Assembly: GCF_014650035.1 (NCBI RefSeq)
Contig: NZ_BMUE01000011.1
Location: 186,001-250,000 of the forward strand
Length of the DNA stretch: 64,000 nucleotides
Direction: 5' to 3'
From: Streptomyces lucensis JCM 4490
GTDB taxonomy: Bacteria > Actinomycetota > Actinomycetes > Streptomycetales > Streptomycetaceae
Shown here: positions 25,347 to 33,103 of the stretch, piece after piece
Layout of the letters: each line of letters opens with the position of its first letter
Position numbering within the stretch: the first letter of the stretch is position 1
Notes under the pieces: model-generated
Databases searched by the model: none
What the model was told of the DNA's origin: nothing
The model's input: only the letters and a program-made list of their open reading frames with translations
Program-made: the position numbers and the translations under genes

Positions 25347-26729
25347 GTGAGTGCTTCCCGGCGGAGTGGGACCACGGACGAGCTGGGGCCGGGCGAGCCC
25401 GGTGAGCCCTGCGGCTCGGACCTGCTCGCCGCGCTGCTGGACGGCATGGACGCGGCTCTGTGCGCCTTCGACGCCGACGGGACCGTGACCCACTGGAACC
25501 GGGAGGCCGAGCGGATCCTGGGCTGGACCGCCGCCGAGGCCGTCGGCCGGCACGGGTTCGCCGGCTGGGCGGTGCGCAGCGCCGACGCCGAGGAGGTGCA
25601 GGCGCGGCTGATGTCCGTGATGCACTCGCCGGGACGCCAGGTGCACGAGTTCGCGCTGGTCACGAAGGACGGCGGGCGGGTGCTCGTACGGACCCAGTCC
25701 GCGGCGGTGCGTGGGCCGGACGGGAAGCCCGCCGGTGTCTACTGCGCGTTCAGCGAGGTGCACGCCCAGATCGACCTGGAGCGGTCGATCGCGCTGAGCG
25801 AGGCACTGCTGGAGGACGCGTCGTGGGGGGTCGTGCTCGTCGACGCCGATCTCCGGCCGGCCGTGGTGAACGCGCACGCGGCCCGTGCGCTGGGGACCGG
25901 GCGCACGTCCGCGCTGGGGCGGCCGCTCGGTGAACTCCTGGAGCAGGGCGTGGAGGAGCTGGAGGCCGCGCTCACGCATGTGCTGGCCGAGGGCGCGCCG
26001 CCCGCGCCCGCCGAGATGTGGGTGACGGTGCGTGCCCCGGAGGGCGGGCAGCGGCGCTGCTGGCGCAGCGGGTTCCTGCGGCTGGCCTCGCCGCTGGCGG
26101 AGGAACCGGTGCCGCTCGGGGTCGGCTGGCTGTTCCGGGATGTCACCGAGGCCAGGCAGGCCGAGCAGGAGGCGGCGCTGCTGCGGTTCCGTACGAACCA
26201 GCTGCATCGCGCGGCCAGGGCGGCCGCCGAGTGCGAGGACCCGGTGGAGGCGGCGACCGTCCACCTCGACTTCGCCCTGGCCGGCTTCGCCGACCACGCG
26301 CTCGTCGATCGGGTCGCGGGCGGCCCGCGCGCGGAGTGCGGGCAGGCGCCGGCTCCGGTGCGGCTGGTGCGGCTGGCCGCGACGCCCGCGGGAGCGCCCG
26401 GCCCGAGTCTGCTCACCGGCGCGGCGGGGTTGCCCGTGCGCTACCCGGCGGGGCATCCGGCGCCGCAGTGCGTGGAGCGGGCCGGGACCGTGCGCGCGGA
26501 CGCCGGACCGGTGCCGGCGGAGCGGGCGCGGGAGTGGGCGCTGGAGCGGCAGTGGCCCGGCGACACGGTGCACGCGTTGTGCGCGGTGCTGCGCAGCAGG
26601 GGGCGGACGCTGGGCGTGGTGACCTTCCTGCGCGGGGCGGGCCGCAACCGGTTCGAGCGGCACGACACGGCCTACGCGGAGGATGTGGCAGGGCGTATCG
26701 CGGCGGCGCTGGACCTGGCGGGGGAGTAG
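25347..26729 (+). CDS. PAS-PAS-GAF sensor protein without output domain
   Basis: 460 residues. PAS domain 1 (about 24-135, MDAALCAFDADGTVTHWNRE), PAS domain 2 (about 150-270) and a GAF-like region (about 285-455). In Streptomyces such modules usually precede a PP2C/SpoIIE phosphatase in Rsb-like stress signalling, but the protein ends after the GAF region, so it can bind ligand or partner without a visible enzyme. GTG 25347 lies six bases after GGGGG. Function is unknown. Confidence 0.75.
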   Translation: MSASRRSGTTDELGPGEPGEPCGSDLLAALLDGMDAALCAFDADGTVTHWNREAERILGWTAAEAVGRHGFAGWAVRSADAEEVQARLMSVMHSPGRQVHEFALVTKDGGRVLVRTQSAAVRGPDGKPAGVYCAFSEVHAQIDLERSIALSEALLEDASWGVVLVDADLRPAVVNAHAARALGTGRTSALGRPLGELLEQGVEELEAALTHVLAEGAPPAPAEMWVTVRAPEGGQRRCWRSGFLRLASPLAEEPVPLGVGWLFRDVTEARQAEQEAALLRFRTNQLHRAARAAAECEDPVEAATVHLDFALAGFADHALVDRVAGGPRAECGQAPAPVRLVRLAATPAGAPGPSLLTGAAGLPVRYPAGHPAPQCVERAGTVRADAGPVPAERAREWALERQWPGDTVHALCAVLRSRGRTLGVVTFLRGAGRNRFERHDTAYAEDVAGRIAAALDLAGE

Positions 26730-26743
26730 TCCGCCCGCAGGGG

Positions 26744-26797
26744 GCCGGGATGCCCCGGGGGAGCCGGGATGCCCGGGCGAGCCGGGATGCCCCGGCC
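26744..26797. repeat. three tandem 18-19 bp repeats
   Basis: GCCGGGATGCCC starts at 26744, 26763 and 26781 with GGG-rich spacers. They lie between the convergent PAS/GAF and SIS genes. Confidence 0.75.
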
Positions 26798-26807
26798 TTG
26801 CCCCGGC

Positions 26808-27563
26808 TCAGTGGCGGTAGTAGATCCGGTCGCCGTACTCCCGCATGACCCGGCCGTTCCACTCGTGGCCGCCGTCGACGTTGCCGGAGCGCAGGAGCGG
26901 GGGCTCGATGCCGCGCTCGGCCAGGGTGGCCGCGGTGGTCGCGACGACGGCCTGCATGAGGGCGGTGGTCACCACGGTGGAGGCGGGGGCGAAGGGCGCC
27001 GGGATGGTGTCGAGGGTGAGTTCCGCGTCGCCGACCGCGATCTTCGAGTCGAGGACGACGTCGCAGTGGTCCTTCAGGAAGGTGCCGGAGGAGTGCCGTG
27101 AGGTGGTCTGCGAGGCGTAGGCGACGGAGGTGACGCCGACGACCCGCACGCCGAGGGCGCGGGCGCCGACCGCCATCTCCACGGGCAGGGCGTTGCGTCC
27201 CGAGAGGGAGATGATCAGGAGGGCGTCGCCGGCGCGCAGCGGTGAGTTGTCGAGGACGGCGCTCGCGAGGCCGTCGACGCGTTCGAGGGCGGAGCCGAGG
27301 GTGGCCGGGTTGACGTCGACGCCGACGACGCCGGGCACGGCGAGCAGGTTCATCAGGGCGAGGCCGCCCGCGCGGTAGACGACGTCCTGGGCGGCGAGGG
27401 AGGAGTGTCCGGCGCCGAAGGCGAACAGGCGGCCGCCGGCCGCGACGGTGTCGGCGAGCAGCGTGCCGGCCGCGGTGATCGCCTCGGCCTCTTCCTCGCG
27501 GACCCGTTGCAGCAGGCCGATGGCGGCGTCGAAGAACAGGTCGGCAGGCGTGCCGTCGCTCAT
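26808..27563 (-). CDS. SIS-domain sugar-phosphate-binding protein
   Basis: 251 residues. One SIS domain, with FAFGAGHSSLAAQDVVYRAGG as the phosphosugar-binding loop and LLIISLSGRNALPVEMAVGA as the second loop. It resembles the N-acetylmuramic acid 6-phosphate etherase/GmhA-like group used for amino sugar phosphates, but it lacks the fuller length of MurQ. ATG 27563 is preceded by AAGGGG. It is divergent from dmdR1. Confidence 0.85.
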   Translation of the reverse strand: MSDGTPADLFFDAAIGLLQRVREEEAEAITAAGTLLADTVAAGGRLFAFGAGHSSLAAQDVVYRAGGLALMNLLAVPGVVGVDVNPATLGSALERVDGLASAVLDNSPLRAGDALLIISLSGRNALPVEMAVGARALGVRVVGVTSVAYASQTTSRHSSGTFLKDHCDVVLDSKIAVGDAELTLDTIPAPFAPASTVVTTALMQAVVATTAATLAERGIEPPLLRSGNVDGGHEWNGRVMREYGDRIYYRH

Positions 27564-27748
27564 GCGGTGCCCCTTCGCAGCGTCTGTGTCGTGGATCACC
27601 GTGAGGTCTGGACCAGTGCGGTGTCAATACGGCGGGGTTCCTCGGCGGGCCCGCCCGCGGAACCGTCGGCGCTCCCCGTTTTCCCGGTACCGCCCGCTTG
27701 TCGGTGGGATCCGGCAGAATTGGTGCCAGGGCCAGCGCACGCGGCCGG

Positions 27749-27780
27749 GCTTCCGGCAGAGGTAGCTTCCGGCAGAGGTA
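27749..27780. repeat. 16-bp direct repeat upstream of dmdR1
   Basis: GCTTCCGGCAGAGGTA occurs twice head to tail (27749-27764 and 27765-27780), ending 14 bp before the dmdR1 start. It overlaps the probable leader and may affect regulation or be a simple duplication. I see no DtxR-type iron box (TTAGGTTAGGCT-like) here. Confidence 0.75.
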
Positions 27781-27794
27781 ATCGAGGGGCACGT

Positions 27795-28487
27795 ATGTCC
27801 GGACTGATCGACACCACGGAGATGTATCTCCGCACCATCCTCGAACTGGAAGAGGAAGGCGTCGTTCCGATGCGTGCCCGCATCGCGGAGCGGCTGGACC
27901 AGAGCGGGCCCACGGTGAGCCAGACGGTGGCGCGGATGGAGCGCGACGGTCTGGTGTCCGTGGCCAGCGACCGGCACCTTGAGCTCACGGACGAGGGCCG
28001 CCGGCTCGCGACGCGCGTGATGCGCAAGCACCGGCTGGCGGAGTGTCTGCTCGTCGACGTGATCGGCCTGGAGTGGGAGCAGGTCCACGCGGAGGCGTGC
28101 CGCTGGGAGCACGTGATGAGCGAGGCGGTGGAGCGCCGGGTCCTGGAGCTGCTGCGTCACCCGACCGAGTCGCCGTACGGCAACCCGATCCCGGGTCTGG
28201 AGGAGCTGGGCGAGAAGGACGGCGCCGACCCGTTCCTGGACGAGGGTATGGTCTCGCTGGCCGACCTGGATCCCGGTACGGACGGCAAGACGGTCGTCGT
28301 CCGCCGTATCGGCGAGCCGATCCAGACGGACGCGCAGCTGATGTACACGCTGCGGCGGGCGGGTGTGCAGCCCGGTTCCGTGGTGAGCGTGACGGAGTCG
28401 GCGGGCGGGGTGCTGGTGGGCAGCGGGGGCGAGGCGGCCGAGCTGGTGGCGGATGTCGCCTCGCACGTGTTCGTCGCCAAGCGCTGA
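27795..28487 (+). CDS. dmdR1: iron-dependent DtxR-family repressor DmdR1
   Basis: 230 residues. N-terminal winged helix (residues 6-70, DQSGPTVSQTVARMERDG), metal-binding dimerisation domain and C-terminal SH3-like domain. Metal ligands fall exactly at DtxR positions: M10, C102, E105, H106 for the primary site and H79, E83, H98 for the ancillary site. With Fe(II) it represses siderophore and iron-uptake genes. RBS GAGGGGC precedes ATG 27795. In S. coelicolor an antiparallel gene, adm, was reported opposite this gene, and a long open frame is present here too (see findings). A strong terminator follows. Confidence 0.95.
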   Translation: MSGLIDTTEMYLRTILELEEEGVVPMRARIAERLDQSGPTVSQTVARMERDGLVSVASDRHLELTDEGRRLATRVMRKHRLAECLLVDVIGLEWEQVHAEACRWEHVMSEAVERRVLELLRHPTESPYGNPIPGLEELGEKDGADPFLDEGMVSLADLDPGTDGKTVVVRRIGEPIQTDAQLMYTLRRAGVQPGSVVSVTESAGGVLVGSGGEAAELVADVASHVFVAKR

Positions 28488-28494
28488 TCGAGAG

Positions 28495-28522
28495 GGCCCC
28501 GGCGCCGTGTGGCGCCGGGGCC
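28495..28522 (+). terminator. strong hairpin terminator of dmdR1
   Basis: GGCCCCGGCGCC (28495-28506) pairs perfectly with 28511-28522 around the tetraloop GTGT, eight bases after the stop. Confidence 0.85.
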
Positions 28523-28776
28523 TGTCCTCCCCTGTGCTGACCCGGAGCCCCGAGCTCTCAGGGTCAGTCCCCCTCGGACCGTTTTTCCCCGAGCGGTCCG
28601 CCTCCCGCCAGAAGTGATCCCCTTGGCGGCGGCGATCATTCCTTGAGGGGTGTCACTCGAATGAGGGGTGTTGTCCGCAGAGGCAGTATTTTCGAAAAGG
28701 CATTCGATAGTCTGCGGCGGCAGTACGACGGCAGAACACCGGTACGAGGCAGGCGGAGCTGGGGGGTGCCAGGCCC

Positions 28777-29646
28777 ATGGCACGGCGTATCGAGGTGACG
28801 GGAGCGGGCGGCGTGCGACTGGCCGCCTGGGAGTTCGCCGAGCCTCCCAAGGCGGACCCGGACCGGGCGGCACCGCAGGCCCCGGGGGTGCTGTTACTGC
28901 ACGGCCTGATGGGCCGCGCCTCCCACTGGGCGGCGACGGCCCGCCGCCTCGCGGGACGGCATCGCGCCGTCGCCCTCGACCAGCGCGGCCACGGCAGGAG
29001 CGACAAGCCCCCCGAGTCCGCGTACACCCGCGAGGCGTACGTGGAGGACGCCGAGGCCGCCCTCGAGCAGCTCGGCCTCGCCCCCGCCGTCGTCATCGGC
29101 CACGCCATGGGCGCGCTGACCGCCTGGCAGCTCGCCGCCAAGCGCCCCGACCTGGTGCGCGGTCTGATCATCAGTGACATGCGGGCCTCCGCGCTCGGCG
29201 CGGCGTCGCAGCGCGAGTGGGCCGACTGGTTCCGGTCCTGGCCGGTTCCCTTCGCGACCCTCGCCGACGTCCGCAAGTGGTTCGGCGAGGACGACCCGTG
29301 GATCGAGCGCCCGACCCCTTCCCGCGGCGCCTTCTACGCCGAGGTGATGCACGAGCGCGACGACGGCTGGCGCCCCGTCTTCGAGCCGGAGCAGATGCTG
29401 AGGTCCCGGGAGACGTTCGTCTACGACGCGCACTGGGAGGAGCTGGCACAGGTCCGCTGCCCGGCCCTGGTGGTGCGCGCCCTGGACGGCGAACTGGGCC
29501 GCGCCGAGGCGCAGGAGATGGTGCGGGTGCTGCCCCAGGGCCAGTACGCCGAGGTGCCGGACGCCGGGCACCTCGCGCACTACGACCAGCCGGACGCCTG
29601 GCAGGCGGCGGTCGAACCGTTCCTGGAAGGGGTCCTGACCGGATGA
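28777..29646 (+). CDS. alpha/beta-hydrolase fold protein with TTA codon and no nucleophile serine
   Basis: 289 residues. The fold is clear (GVLLLHGLMGRASHW, VALDQRGHGRSDKP, catalytic-type His in PDAGHLAHYDQ). At the nucleophile elbow the sequence is GHAMGA, with Ala110 where Ser is expected, so ordinary esterase or peptidase chemistry is unlikely; a cofactor-free lyase/oxygenase or binding role is possible. Codon 40 (28894-28896) is TTA, the only in-frame TTA I found in the window, which makes translation dependent on the bldA tRNA. ATG 28777 follows a GGGGGTGCCAGG region. It overlaps the methyltransferase start by ATGA. Confidence 0.85.
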   Translation: MARRIEVTGAGGVRLAAWEFAEPPKADPDRAAPQAPGVLLLHGLMGRASHWAATARRLAGRHRAVALDQRGHGRSDKPPESAYTREAYVEDAEAALEQLGLAPAVVIGHAMGALTAWQLAAKRPDLVRGLIISDMRASALGAASQREWADWFRSWPVPFATLADVRKWFGEDDPWIERPTPSRGAFYAEVMHERDDGWRPVFEPEQMLRSRETFVYDAHWEELAQVRCPALVVRALDGELGRAEAQEMVRVLPQGQYAEVPDAGHLAHYDQPDAWQAAVEPFLEGVLTG

Positions 29647-30536
29647 CGGCGGACACGAGCGGCCACGTGGTCACGGCGCCCCCCGCGGCCACCACAATCC
29701 CGGCAACCACGGCATCCGCATCGGCCACTGCCCGCCAGGAGGCGTTCCTGAAGGCCTTCCACGCCGAGCGTCCCGCGGTGACGGCTGAGGCGTTCGGCGG
29801 GGCCCGCACGGTGGACGGCCGCTCCGGCTACGAGATCCTGTGCGACCGCGTGTCCGGCCGCCGCCGCGTCCTCGACCTCGGCTGCGGCGACGGCCTGCTG
29901 CTGGACCTGCTCGCCCGCACCCCGGGCCGCCGGCTCGCCGGCGTGGACCTGTCCCCGCAGTCACTGTCCCTGGCCCGCCGCCGCCCGGCGCTGTCGGCGA
30001 CCGCCCTGGTCGAGGCCCGGTCCCAGCAACTGCCCTTCGCGGAAGGCTGTTTCGACGCCTGCGTCTCCCACCTGGCGCTGATGCTCATGGCCGACGTCGA
30101 GCGGGTGATCGCCGAACTGGCCCGGGTGCTGGCGCCCGGTGGCCTGCTGGCCTGCGTGATCGGAGCGGGCGGCGGCGGGACGGGGTACGAGCTGCTCGGC
30201 GAGCTGCTGCCGCCGGCGCTGGCGCGGACACCGGCCGACCGGCGCATGCCCGCCCTGGGCGACCGGCGCACGCGGGATCCCGAGAGCCTCGGCGAACTGC
30301 TCACCACGGCCGGCTTCCACGAGCCGGAGCGGGAAACGGTGACCCTGGACCTGACCGCCCCGCCCGAGCAGGTGTGGGCGGCCCTCTCCGGCCTCTACGA
30401 CTTCGCCGCCTTCGACAGGGACGCCCTGAACGTCGTCCGCGGGACCTTCCTCGCCCGTGCCGCCGGCCGCGTCACCCCGGACGAGCGGCTGTCCTGCCAT
30501 TTCCGGGCGCACGTCGTCACGGCCGCCCGCCGCTGA
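29643..30536 (+). CDS. SAM-dependent class I methyltransferase
   Basis: 297 residues. Motif I is VLDLGCGDGLLLDLL (around residue 78), followed by AGVDLSPQSL and the post-I strand ARVLAPGGLLACV, typical of the Methyltransf_11/25 group. It transfers a methyl group to an unknown small molecule. It is coupled to the upstream hydrolase by a four-base overlap, so both are probably in one bldA-dependent transcript and pathway. A weak possibility is a role in secondary metabolite tailoring. Confidence 0.87.
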   Translation: MTADTSGHVVTAPPAATTIPATTASASATARQEAFLKAFHAERPAVTAEAFGGARTVDGRSGYEILCDRVSGRRRVLDLGCGDGLLLDLLARTPGRRLAGVDLSPQSLSLARRRPALSATALVEARSQQLPFAEGCFDACVSHLALMLMADVERVIAELARVLAPGGLLACVIGAGGGGTGYELLGELLPPALARTPADRRMPALGDRRTRDPESLGELLTTAGFHEPERETVTLDLTAPPEQVWAALSGLYDFAAFDRDALNVVRGTFLARAAGRVTPDERLSCHFRAHVVTAARR

Positions 30537-30593
30537 CGCGCGCCGCGGGCCCCGCCCTCCCGGTACCGGGCCTGCCCATACCGGGACCGGAAC

Positions 30594-31259
30594 TCACCGG
30601 TCCCGTCCGCAGGCGTACGCGAGCGGTGAGATCAGCTCCTCCGCGTCCGGCAGCCAGCGGTTGGCCGGAGTCGGCCGGCAGGCCCACTGCGCGGCGCCTC
30701 GCGAGCCGAACCGTGTGGGCGGGGCGGCCACGTAGGAGCCCTCGCCCAGGATCGCCAGGTCCAGGGACGACAACGACCAGCCGAGCCCCCTTACCAGGGC
30801 CGGCACCTTGGCCGAGGCGCCCGGCAGGACGAAGAAGTGCATGCGCCGGTCGGGAGTCAGCGTGACCGGTCCGAGCGCCAGCTCCATCCGCTCCATGCGG
30901 GCCAGCGCGAGAAACCCCGCGGTCTCGGGGACGGACAACGCGTCGAAGGTCCGCCCCGTCGGCAGCAGGACCGACGCCGTCGGCCGGTCCTGCCACATCC
31001 GGCGGGCACCGCTCGCGCTGCCGGTCGCCTGCGCCGCCCAGTCGGGGCGCGTGGGGTGCGCACCCGGCGCAGGGCAGGAGGCGTCGCCGCACGAGCAGCG
31101 CTGCCTCCCGTCGACCGTTTCCAGCCAGGTGCCCGGAAACACGTCCCAGTGCCGTTCCTCGGCGTAGCGTACGGCGGCCTCCAGCAGCGACTGCCCGCGC
31201 TGCTGCGGAATCTGACCGGCCATCTGAGTGTTTCGGGCGCCCGCGATCGTCTCGTCCAC
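30594..31259 (-). CDS. bifunctional DNA primase/polymerase (prim-pol) N-terminal domain protein
   Basis: 221 residues. It contains the prim-pol N-terminal pattern seen in many actinobacterial orphan proteins: RYAEERHWDVFPGTW, CSCGDASCPAPGAHPTRPDW and a later SLDLAILGEGSYVAAPPTR. The cysteine cluster resembles a metal site. No helicase or separate primase domain follows, so a replication role is not evident; many such proteins sit near regulators in Streptomyces. GTG 31259 is chosen on weak evidence; ATG 31223 and GTG 31283 are alternatives. Confidence 0.75.
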   Translation of the reverse strand: MDETIAGARNTQMAGQIPQQRGQSLLEAAVRYAEERHWDVFPGTWLETVDGRQRCSCGDASCPAPGAHPTRPDWAAQATGSASGARRMWQDRPTASVLLPTGRTFDALSVPETAGFLALARMERMELALGPVTLTPDRRMHFFVLPGASAKVPALVRGLGWSLSSLDLAILGEGSYVAAPPTRFGSRGAAQWACRPTPANRWLPDAEELISPLAYACGRDR

Positions 31260-31516
31260 GCCCCACTCAACTCCCGCGCCCACCTGGAGTTACGGCTGCG
31301 GCGCGCGCGGGGGAGGAGCACCGGGCCCGTGCCCGGGGCGCATGGGTGCACGGTCGGGGGCGCGCGGGGGGAAGCGGGCGTGAGGTGGGTAGCCAGGGTT
31401 GGGGTGGCATCGGCCGTTACCCCGGCAAACCGCACATGTCACGCATTGACGTTATGTCGGCTGGGCAGTGATCTTCCCGAAACGGTCACGCTCCAGGGGT
31501 TCGCAGGGGGTAGCAC

Positions 31517-32902
31517 ATGGCCGCAAGGCCTCTCGTGGCGAGGCAGCCGAACGAACGGCTGCAGGCACTCATCCAGGAAGCGGGGTGCTCGAACGCCGGG
31601 CTGGCCCGGCGGGTCAACATGTGCGGCGCCGAGCACGGTCTCGACCTGCGCTACGACAAGACGTCCGTGGCCCGCTGGCTGCGCGGCCAGCAGCCGCGGG
31701 GCCGGGCCCCGGCGATCATCGCCGAGGCGCTCGGGCGCAAGCTCGGCCGTACGGTCACGATCGACGAGATCGGCATGGCCAACGGCAAGAACCTCGCCTC
31801 GGGGGTCGGTCTCCAGTTCTCGCCGACGGTACTGGGGGCCATCGAGCAGGTCTGCGAGCTGTGGCGCAGCGACGTGGGGCGCCGGGACTTCCTGTCCGGC
31901 TCCTCCGTCGCCGCCTCCGCGCTGGTCGAGCCCAGCCGGGACTGGCTGATCTCGGTGCCGGACGCCCAGGTGGCCCGGCAGGCGGGCCCGCGCGTGGGCC
32001 AGTCCGACGTGGCGGCCGTACGGTCCATGACCCAGGCGCTGGTGGATCTCGACCACCAGTACGGCAGCGGGCATGTGCGCCCGGTCGTCGTGCACTATCT
32101 CAACAGTGTCGTCTCCGGGCTGCTCGCGGGCTCGTACCGGGAGGCGGTCGGGCGTGAACTCTTCGCGGCCGTCGCCCGGTTGACCGAGCTGGCCGGCTAC
32201 ATGGCGGTGGACACCGGGCAACCGGGCCTGGCCCAGCGCTACTACATCCAGTCGCTGCGGCTCGCTCAGGCAGCCGGGGACCGCGGTTACGGCGGGTACG
32301 TCCTCGCCGCGTCCATGAGTCACCTCGCCGCACAGCTCGGCAACCCGCGCGAGATCGCCCAGTTGGCGAGGGCGGCGCAGGAGGGCGCGCGCGGACAGGT
32401 CACCCCGCGCGTGGAGGCGATGTTCCACGCGGCCGAGGCGCGCGGGCACGCCCTGCTCGGCGACGTGCGCGCGGCGCAGACGGCGGGCGGGCGGGCGGTC
32501 ACGGCGATGGAGGGCGCGGAGGCCTCCCGCGGCGACGACCCGGTGTGGATCAGGCACTTCGACGAGGCCTATCTGGCCGACGAGCTGGCGCACTGCCACC
32601 GCGACCTCGGGCAGGCCGAGGCGGCGGCCCGGTACGCGGAGCAGTCGCTGGCGGGGCATCCCGAGTCCCGGGCCCGCCGGCGCGCCATCGGCTATGTGCT
32701 GCTCGCCACGGCCCAGGTGCAGCAGCGGGAGGTCGAACAGGCCTGCAGCACCGGCATGAAGGCGGTGGAGCTGCTGGACACCCTCCGCTCCAACCGGGGC
32801 GCCGAGTACCTGGAGGACCTCCAGCAGCGGCTGGAGCCCTTCCGGGACGAGGCGGTGGTACGGGAGTTCGGGGCGCGCCTCGATCTCCAGCAGGCCGCGT
32901 GA
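31517..32902 (+). CDS. HTH regulator with C-terminal TPR region
   Basis: 461 residues. The N-terminal region (about 10-75) looks like an XRE-type helix-turn-helix (AGLARRVNMCGAEHG, TSVARWLRGQQPRG). The rest is a helical TPR-like array (for example ARRRAIGYVLLATAQVQQREVEQA). The layout matches NsdA-type Streptomyces regulators of differentiation and antibiotic output, but it is a distinct member. RBS CAGGGGG precedes ATG 31517. It is divergent from the prim-pol gene. Target and ligand are unknown. Confidence 0.8.
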   Translation: MAARPLVARQPNERLQALIQEAGCSNAGLARRVNMCGAEHGLDLRYDKTSVARWLRGQQPRGRAPAIIAEALGRKLGRTVTIDEIGMANGKNLASGVGLQFSPTVLGAIEQVCELWRSDVGRRDFLSGSSVAASALVEPSRDWLISVPDAQVARQAGPRVGQSDVAAVRSMTQALVDLDHQYGSGHVRPVVVHYLNSVVSGLLAGSYREAVGRELFAAVARLTELAGYMAVDTGQPGLAQRYYIQSLRLAQAAGDRGYGGYVLAASMSHLAAQLGNPREIAQLARAAQEGARGQVTPRVEAMFHAAEARGHALLGDVRAAQTAGGRAVTAMEGAEASRGDDPVWIRHFDEAYLADELAHCHRDLGQAEAAARYAEQSLAGHPESRARRRAIGYVLLATAQVQQREVEQACSTGMKAVELLDTLRSNRGAEYLEDLQQRLEPFRDEAVVREFGARLDLQQAA

Positions 32903-33103
32903 ACACCGGCCCCGCGAACGCGTGAACGTGCGGGAAACGGCACCCCGGTGCGCGCGGGGTGCCGTGAACAGTGCGCCACGGGGCGGTTCTGTTACTGCTG
33001 TCACAGGGAAGAAGATCGCGCCTTGAGCTGCGTGGCACCCGGCTCGGGGGACCCGGTAGCGTGAGCCGACGATTCACAAGGTCCCCCATTAGTAGGAGTC
33101 CCG

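Noticed and set aside
27700..27794. Iron box for autoregulation of dmdR1
   Set aside because: I looked for a TTAGGTTAGGCTNACCTAA-like site and saw none.
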